From Odontesthes bonariensis (taxonomy: Eukaryota > Chordata > Actinopteri > Atheriniformes > Atherinopsidae), in assembly GCF_027942865.1 (NCBI RefSeq), contig NC_134509.1:26470697-26534696 (forward strand): a stretch of DNA of 64,000 nt, read 5' to 3'. The first letter of the stretch is position 1; each line of letters opens with the position of its first letter. The position numbers and the translations under genes were made by a program. A model generated the notes under the pieces. The model saw only the letters and a program-made list of their open reading frames with translations. It was not told the origin of the DNA and did not search any database. Below, in pieces: positions 57,581 to 64,000 of this stretch.

Positions 57581-60500
57581 CTCCTATTGCGGAGTGTCTG
57601 AATGAGACGGGTTTAATTTTTGTACCTTCTGAAATGAAATGAAATGAAGGACTAGTTTCTCAGCCCAAATTCTTTCTTCCTCTCTGTTTAGCTCATAAGA
57701 AACGAGGGAATGTGGTCAAATTGCACACATTCCTCCTATAAACAAAGAAACTTTAATCCTCTAATCCTTCTACAAATTTCATCCTTACATAATCAAAGCT
57801 CTGATGTTTACGGAAGAACAGTTCAGGTTTAAGCGGACACACCTCTGCTGTTGGTGTCACTAACCTGTGTTCTCTCTTTCTACTCCACCAGCTGTAAAAT
57901 TGTAGGCTGCCGGGTCTTTCAGAGCACTTGTGAGTGTTCCTCTGTGACGTTAGCCAGCGTAGCTTTATTGGTTTTGTGGTCGTAGCTGGGCAAACACTTG
58001 TTGTCATCACTCTGGGGTGTTTCCTCCAGCTGAGGCTCGTAAAACACATCGCTTTGTGACTGTCCCTTGATGTGGGACTCATTTTACGTTTATTACACCC
58101 ACAAATGGGCTGTGCGGAGACCGAGATGCAGTGTGTCGTGTACTCGGCTCTGCTGCATGGCAATAGCAGCAACACATAGCTGGGCGGCTACCGGGATGTT
58201 CATTAGCACAGTTTCTTGGCAAGCTGATTAAGCATGAAGAGACACTTTTTTTTTATTTTTTATTATTATTTTTTTTTTTTTTTAAGCGCCTCAAGAATAC
58301 TATAAGGATATTATACAAACTCTCATATTAAATGTTAAATAAGTGTTTTTCCCATGAGAAGCCAGCTGTCAATCTGCTTTTAACAATGTATATGTATAGA
58401 GTTCAAAGAAAAATTCAGTTTCTCTTATAAAGAGGTCTTGTGGGAAGTTTATTAAATGTCAAGTTTGCCTTTGAAAACATTCCCAGAGCGAGAATTTTGG
58501 CATCTACCCTTGATAAATTATGTCAGCTCTGCCCTCGATATGACCCAATGTCTTATCAAAGATAATTGTCAAGGTGTAATAAGTGCTGCGTGTTCCACAC
58601 TCAAGGCTCAGTGCCGGAGAGGCTGCTTTCGTGTGTTTCTCCTCTTACAGCTTTGCCAGGAAGGTAACCGGTGTGCCCTTCATCTGCAAGGCGGTTGTAG
58701 ATAACGTATAGTTGGTCAGCCGCTCGGTTTGCCCTCTTAGACACACAGCGTGTCACACAGGGAGTCACACAGCGTCTTGCTCAAGTTTAGTCTCGCCATG
58801 TTCCCGCTCCGGCCTTCCCTCCCCCATCTCCCCCAAGACACAGTGAAAACAAGGGTCAGTTTTCAAAGTATGTCTCGGCTCTATTTGATGGAATATCTTC
58901 AGCACAGAGAGATGGGGCAGAGAAAGGAAAGGTCTTGCAAAACACCACAGCACGCCGCTGGAATGAGCAAGAGCGCATGTTTGAGTCCAGTGTGTGTGTG
59001 TGTGTGTTTTGCTCATGCGAAAAACTGCATGTCCGACCTCATGTGAGACCCACTGCCTCATTCATTTGTTGTCATGTCCTGGTTTTCACTCAGATGTTGA
59101 AATGTTGTTCACAGTTTGGCACGTGACGCGCGCTCTCTCCCTCGGCCATATGGCGGGAGAGGAAAGTCTGGCTATAAAGAATTAATGAAGGCATAACGGG
59201 AGGAAAAACGTTTTTATACGGGGAAGGGCAGCAAGAGAGAGGTGAGGATTAGATGAGAGCAAAGCTGTTTCTCTTTTCCTCGCTCAGCAGATGTCTTTCA
59301 GTTCAAGTATACAAACGGATTACTTTATGCAAACGCAGTGCCTTTACTGCGAGGAGGTAATGCCGAAACTCACGACTGATGTTTTCCTTATCAGGAGCAA
59401 CACCGGCCGTTCAGTTATCATGGCCGGGCTCCATTGTGCCTACGCGTGTCTCCATGCTCATATTATAATAGGCTTAATACTGTGAGTGAGCTTCTCTAAT
59501 TTTCTGCCGTTTCAGTCATGTTTTTTTGGATAATAGTGCCACCATGTGATCCAAACCTAACTGTATTGATGCCACAAGGTGGGGGGCCACATCAGAGGAG
59601 GGATGGGATGGCACCAAATAGTCAAGGTATGATTATGTTGGAAAAAAACCATCTTGGTAAACGTTATTATCAGTGTTTTGAAAGTTAGAAAAATTGTTGT
59701 TAGTGTGTAAATGTAGAGTTACACAATGGCATGTTTGGAATATCCGTTGGTCTTGTTTTATTTTTCGAACTTTCATGCACAGAACTTTGAAACCGTCTTT
59801 TATGGCAGGATTGAAGGAATTAAACTCTTTATAGCCCGAAGCATATTGCGTGAAGATGTAAAAACTTGCCGCTTGCTGCCATGGTCGGTCTGTCGCTGAG
59901 ACGAGTCGGATTTTCTGGCCTTGTGGCTGTTATTCACAGTGTCAGCGTGTGACGTGTTTCATCAGATGGATGAGCAGCTTCTCCCATATGGTGACTGGAA
60001 ACAGAGACGAGTTGTGAAGACGGCAGCGCTGCACAGCTCTGTTCATAATAATGTCTTCTTACAGCTTTTTTCTTTCATTTTTTTTACCTAATGACAAGTT
60101 AAGTTATGCTTATAAAGGCAGTGTGTATTCTCATAACACCTTCTTTTCTCAGTGGCAGCATTATATTTCATTGTCTAATTTTGCTGAACAGCTAAAAAAG
60201 TAATTTGAAGCTTTGATGACGCCTTGAAATTGACGTCAACATTTGTTTTTCAGCACGCTTGACACCCGATATCATCTGTACACGAGTATCTGACTTAACA
60301 GTAACAGATTTTGTGGGTGCTGTGAATTGTTTCATGGAAAATACATTATTTCCTTTGTCGTTTAATCTAATTCTGTCTTCTGAATGAATCAGTCATTTAC
60401 CAAACAACAAAGTGTGTTTGGTTGAGCTGGACATGCTGTTTTTTCGTGCATTTAAAACTTAAAAACACAATAAAATAATCTGTATTTTTATTTTTTTTCC

Positions 60501-61157
60501 TACACAAATGTAACACACTGAATTTGACAAGTAAATTTACTTTAGAGTAAATGCTGAAAATGTCTCTGCACAGGTGTGGTTTCACCTCTTTCCAGGCTTT
60601 GATTTAAAAGGTCTGAAAGAGGTTAGTCACGTTACTGCCGTCGGCCCACCTTGTATTTCAACTTTAACTTTAGGATGACAAATAAGCTGTGAACTCTGTT
60701 TAAACTCCTTTTGGTAAATTGTTTTTATTGAAACAAATCTGCTTCCAGTTAAGATGAAAGGGAGCGAGGGTGAAGAGATTTAAGCATGTTATGAATGGTG
60801 TTTGACTGTATTTTTCCTGCACGTACACCACGGGCATTTGAAAACAGCCACTGATCTTGGGGTAGGAGACAAAGCAGAGACGGAGGAGAGCATGGACGTA
60901 CGTTTGCTAATGGAGTCATAACTCAGTTCAGACAGTGAGAGACAAACAAACAAGGGCTTCATGAAAATGCACTCTGTAAGCACTCTGGCTCTTTGTGTTT
61001 CTCGTGCTTTCATTTTTGAATCCACACAACCGGTCAGACTTGAATGTAAAGGAAATACAAAGGAAAGCACACTGATAATCCCTCTCTACCATAAATAGTA
61101 CAGCAAATTAGATTGCAGTGATAGTTAAATTGTTGTCTTGTGACATTCAAGCATTTA

Positions 61158-61178
61158 AAAAAAAAAAAAAAAAAAAAA
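61158..61178. repeat. Homopolymer A tract
   Basis: About 21 A in GRK intron 1. No retroelement body was seen on either side. Confidence 0.8.
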
Positions 61179-64000
61179 GTTTTCCATCAGATGCGCTTAT
61201 GTCCTCTGAAAACACAACGCGCTGTTTGCTTTTGTCAACAAGGTGGCTTTAAATACGCCGAGGATTAAGTTGGTTCATCTATTCATCTGTTGCCTTCTTT
61301 GTGGCATTCTGCTTTTGTTGGATAGTCAACAGTGGTGAGTGACAGGAAACATGGGAAATGGCAAAGGAGGGGAGGTGGGATGAGAGGCAATTGTGGCCAT
61401 TCTAATTGAAACCAGAGACTTGGTGACATGTTGCACATCTTATTTCTGTGTGACCGGCACGACCCTGCTGTCTGTAAATCTTTCAAGGAAAGGAATGTGC
61501 ATCCTTGTTGTCGTCAGCGTGTCTCGTCGCAGCAGCTTTTGAATCTCATCAGACCTGCTCGTGTGGCTGCTTGTCCCAAGATCTTAAACGTGATGATCTC
61601 AGAGCTGGCTTCAGCTCGGCTATGAATGAGCGAAACTGCTCTGAAGTCAGTGTTTATGGAGGGCCCCGTTCTCTTGGAGGGGTGAACCAAAGTTAAATAA
61701 ATACTTGCTCCGTCCTGTCTGCATTAAGGGGCCTGCACACATGGCTTTGACGTCAGAGTGACATTAAACAGGGTGGAGTGGCCCAGCTGGCTTTGACAGG
61801 CATATATGCACATGCATACCGACTCTTCAACAGCTTGCTATTAAAATCTCTGTCTTTTCTCATCTGTATCTTTGCTTATTTTGTCATTTTCTTCAGTTTG
61901 CTCCCGTCTTCTCTTTTCTTCTATCTGACCTTGTATGAAATAAAAGCAGCGTCACTTCCAGGCTTCACTCGCACGAAAAAAGGGTTTCATGATGTGTCAC
62001 TTCTTGAAAAGCTGGTTTATGGCCAAGTGTATCCACTGATTGCTTCTCCAAAATAACCAGCCAGGTGTTGTCATGTGTCAGCACATACAATGGCACAACA
62101 TTTTTGTGTGTGCTTGCATGTCTACATTTACACGTGTGCTTAACAACAGGTCTTTCAGCATACCTGTCCCTAACAACATGAGAGCAGCGGGATCTTAAAA
62201 GCTTGTTTAACACGACACCAACATGTACTTGTTCTTATCGTTTCTATCAAGTACTTTTAAAGTTGTTACACATTTAAGAATGTGTAAATTTTAACTTTTT
62301 TTTTTTTTTTTTTTTTTCCATGCACGAATGGATTCTTCCAGCCTATTGTTTGGTCGGTGCTGCATATCAGACAAACAGCCTCAGAGTTACTGGCCTCTCC
62401 TTAATTGTGTAGGTTAGAATAAGCCCACAACCTTACCGTGCCATTTGGTTTTTGCAAATGAATTCACGGCGTTAATGCCAACGGATGCTTGTCAAATCGC
62501 AGTTGGTTCAATATAAGTAGGCAATCGCCTGGAGATAAACAACTGGTGGCACCAATTCTCCACTCGGGTGTCATTAAACTATTGCAAAGGTATCAAGATG
62601 ACGTCATTAAAAAAGCAGCAGCTAAAGCTCGAATGTTGGAAAATGAAGTGTAAATATTGATTTTAAAAAGTGACATTTCTGGTCTTTTGATCCAGCCGTT
62701 TTTCTACATGTGACTTTAGACGATTAAAGCGATGGAAGATGATCATGGTCAGCTGGAATAATCGGCCCATCAGGTAATTGTGGGATTGAGTGCCGACATG
62801 CAATGTTAGTGTTGACTTTGAGTGCATTGATGAAACGAAAAAGCATATTTGGTTTAAAAATTATGAATTGCGTGGCAGAAAATGGATGTTTTTGTCGAGG
62901 CGAGAATGTGCGTGCTGTACAAAAATATGCTTGTGTATGTCAGTAAGATGTTGCTTTGCAGGTGTTTGACCATCATGACCCCCTGTACATATCGTGTTGT
63001 AGCTGTCACATTTCACTGGCGGGACAGCTGTGGTCTCTTGAACCAGAGGGCAGAGGATTTCCCTCACTGTTGTCATCAAGCTGTCAGGCTACAAGGTTTA
63101 CCTCAGCTCGGGCTTGTGTCAACTCAGTTTTTTCAAGTAATGAAAAAAAAAACGATACGTGTGCTCAAAAATGATTTCTATCCGCTGACTCTGAAGCCTG
63201 ATATCTGTCTCTGCTTTTTGTTTTTCCATTCTATCGCTTTTTAAAATTCTTTAGTTTCTATAAATGCAGTTTGCCTTAAAAAAAAAAAAGAATAAAACCC
63301 AGGAGGGGAAGATATATGGCATTTATTTGTATTTTTTTATTTCTCTGAGAAAAAAACCCAAAATGCTTCATACTGATGAGCTTTTTTGAGATTTATATTG
63401 AAACTGAGTGCTTCATTTACATGGATATAGATATATTTCCGAAACTATGTTACATTTCATTAGATACAATGATTGTGCATTTTAAGGCGAGCTCACAATT
63501 GATGCTTCTAGCATTTTAAATAGAAAGTTATGTCTTTTTTGTGTTACACAGTGCTGGCGTTGAACTACATTTCTTTAACTAGTTTTAAAAAGGGACTTAT
63601 ATTCTTCAATATAAGGTAACATGGAGAATTTGTTTGGCGTTCGTATTTGATGCCAACCCAAGATCAAAAAGGAAGAAAATGACACTTTCTTCGGTGTTCC
63701 TATGCTGACTGTTAATATTTGTTGACATTATGCTTATATTTGGCACCATCTAGCTATGCTTTTTAAACCTTTAAGTTAAAAGCCACCAATTATTGTTCTT
63801 TTACACAAACAGCATTTAGTGAGTCTGAATTGGATTGCAGTGAGTTTAAGCACTTGGTTTGGTTTGTTTGTCCTTGTGTGAACAAAGTGAAGGCACCAGA
63901 ACAACTGAACCAAGACTTTTCAGTGTAAGTGGTCTGAAGTGGTTTATTTTTGGTGTGACATGATCTGACCTCGATGGGACTTTGAGTTAAAAGGCTTATT

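Larger units (their letters stand above)
51776..64000 (+). other. First intron of the GRK gene (runs off the window)
   Basis: No second coding exon (expected to begin with a Gly/Lys-rich GGGKRKGKSKKW-like segment) was found. The intron contains a poly-C/(CA)n tract at about 51823-51852, two Tc1-like copies, (AT)n and (TG)n tracts, A- and T-homopolymers near 61158-61178 and 62300-62318, and otherwise featureless AT-rich sequence. Stretches 57-64 kb hold no gene that I can support on either strand. Confidence 0.6.

Overview
The window is nuclear DNA from a ray-finned (teleost) fish. It has short spliced vertebrate genes with GT/AG introns, L2-type LINEs, Tc1-like transposons, TTAA-flanked MITEs and long (TG)n tracts. 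The GET3-BEST2-HOOK2 block has the same order and relative orientation as I recall for human chromosome 19p13. No bacterial, viral or CRISPR-like locus was seen.

Layout. Positions 1-20.2 kb hold no recognised host exon. They contain a decayed antisense LINE (about 4.6-5.2 kb), a DNA-transposon remnant (8.8-9.2 kb) and a nearly intact L2-type LINE (9.6-13.7 kb) split by a 498-bp TTAA-flanked MITE. From 20.2 to 21.0 kb lie the last two coding exons of hook2 (+). Convergent to it is a complete nine-exon bestrophin, best2 (-, 22.1-28.2 kb, 628 codons). Next is complete seven-exon get3/asna1 (-, 30.6-34.5 kb, 341 codons). An intronless noggin-family gene (-, 36.9-37.7 kb, 275 codons) follows, then complete 15-exon tom1 (-, 38.5-46.7 kb, 482 codons). 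A second copy of the MITE lies at 49.1-49.7 kb. At 51.7 kb the first coding exon of a GRK4/5/6-type receptor kinase (+) begins. Its first intron fills the rest of the window and contains two internally deleted Tc1-like copies.

For best2, get3 and tom1 every coding exon was placed by hand. The exon lengths sum to an exact open reading frame, which is a strong internal check. The genes are not an operon or a pathway. Their products act in cytoplasmic linker and transport functions (hook2), anion conductance (best2), tail-anchored protein insertion (get3), secreted BMP-antagonist-type signalling (noggin-like), endosomal sorting (tom1) and GPCR desensitisation (GRK).

The most informative material is the transposon record. 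There are two TTAA MITE families, each caught as an insertion whose empty site can be reconstructed. There is also a Tc1-like family in which three copies share one internal deletion. I did not find a convincing new biological system. The strongest oddities are the enlarged basic loop in the noggin-like protein and the apparent absence of upstream hook2 exons.
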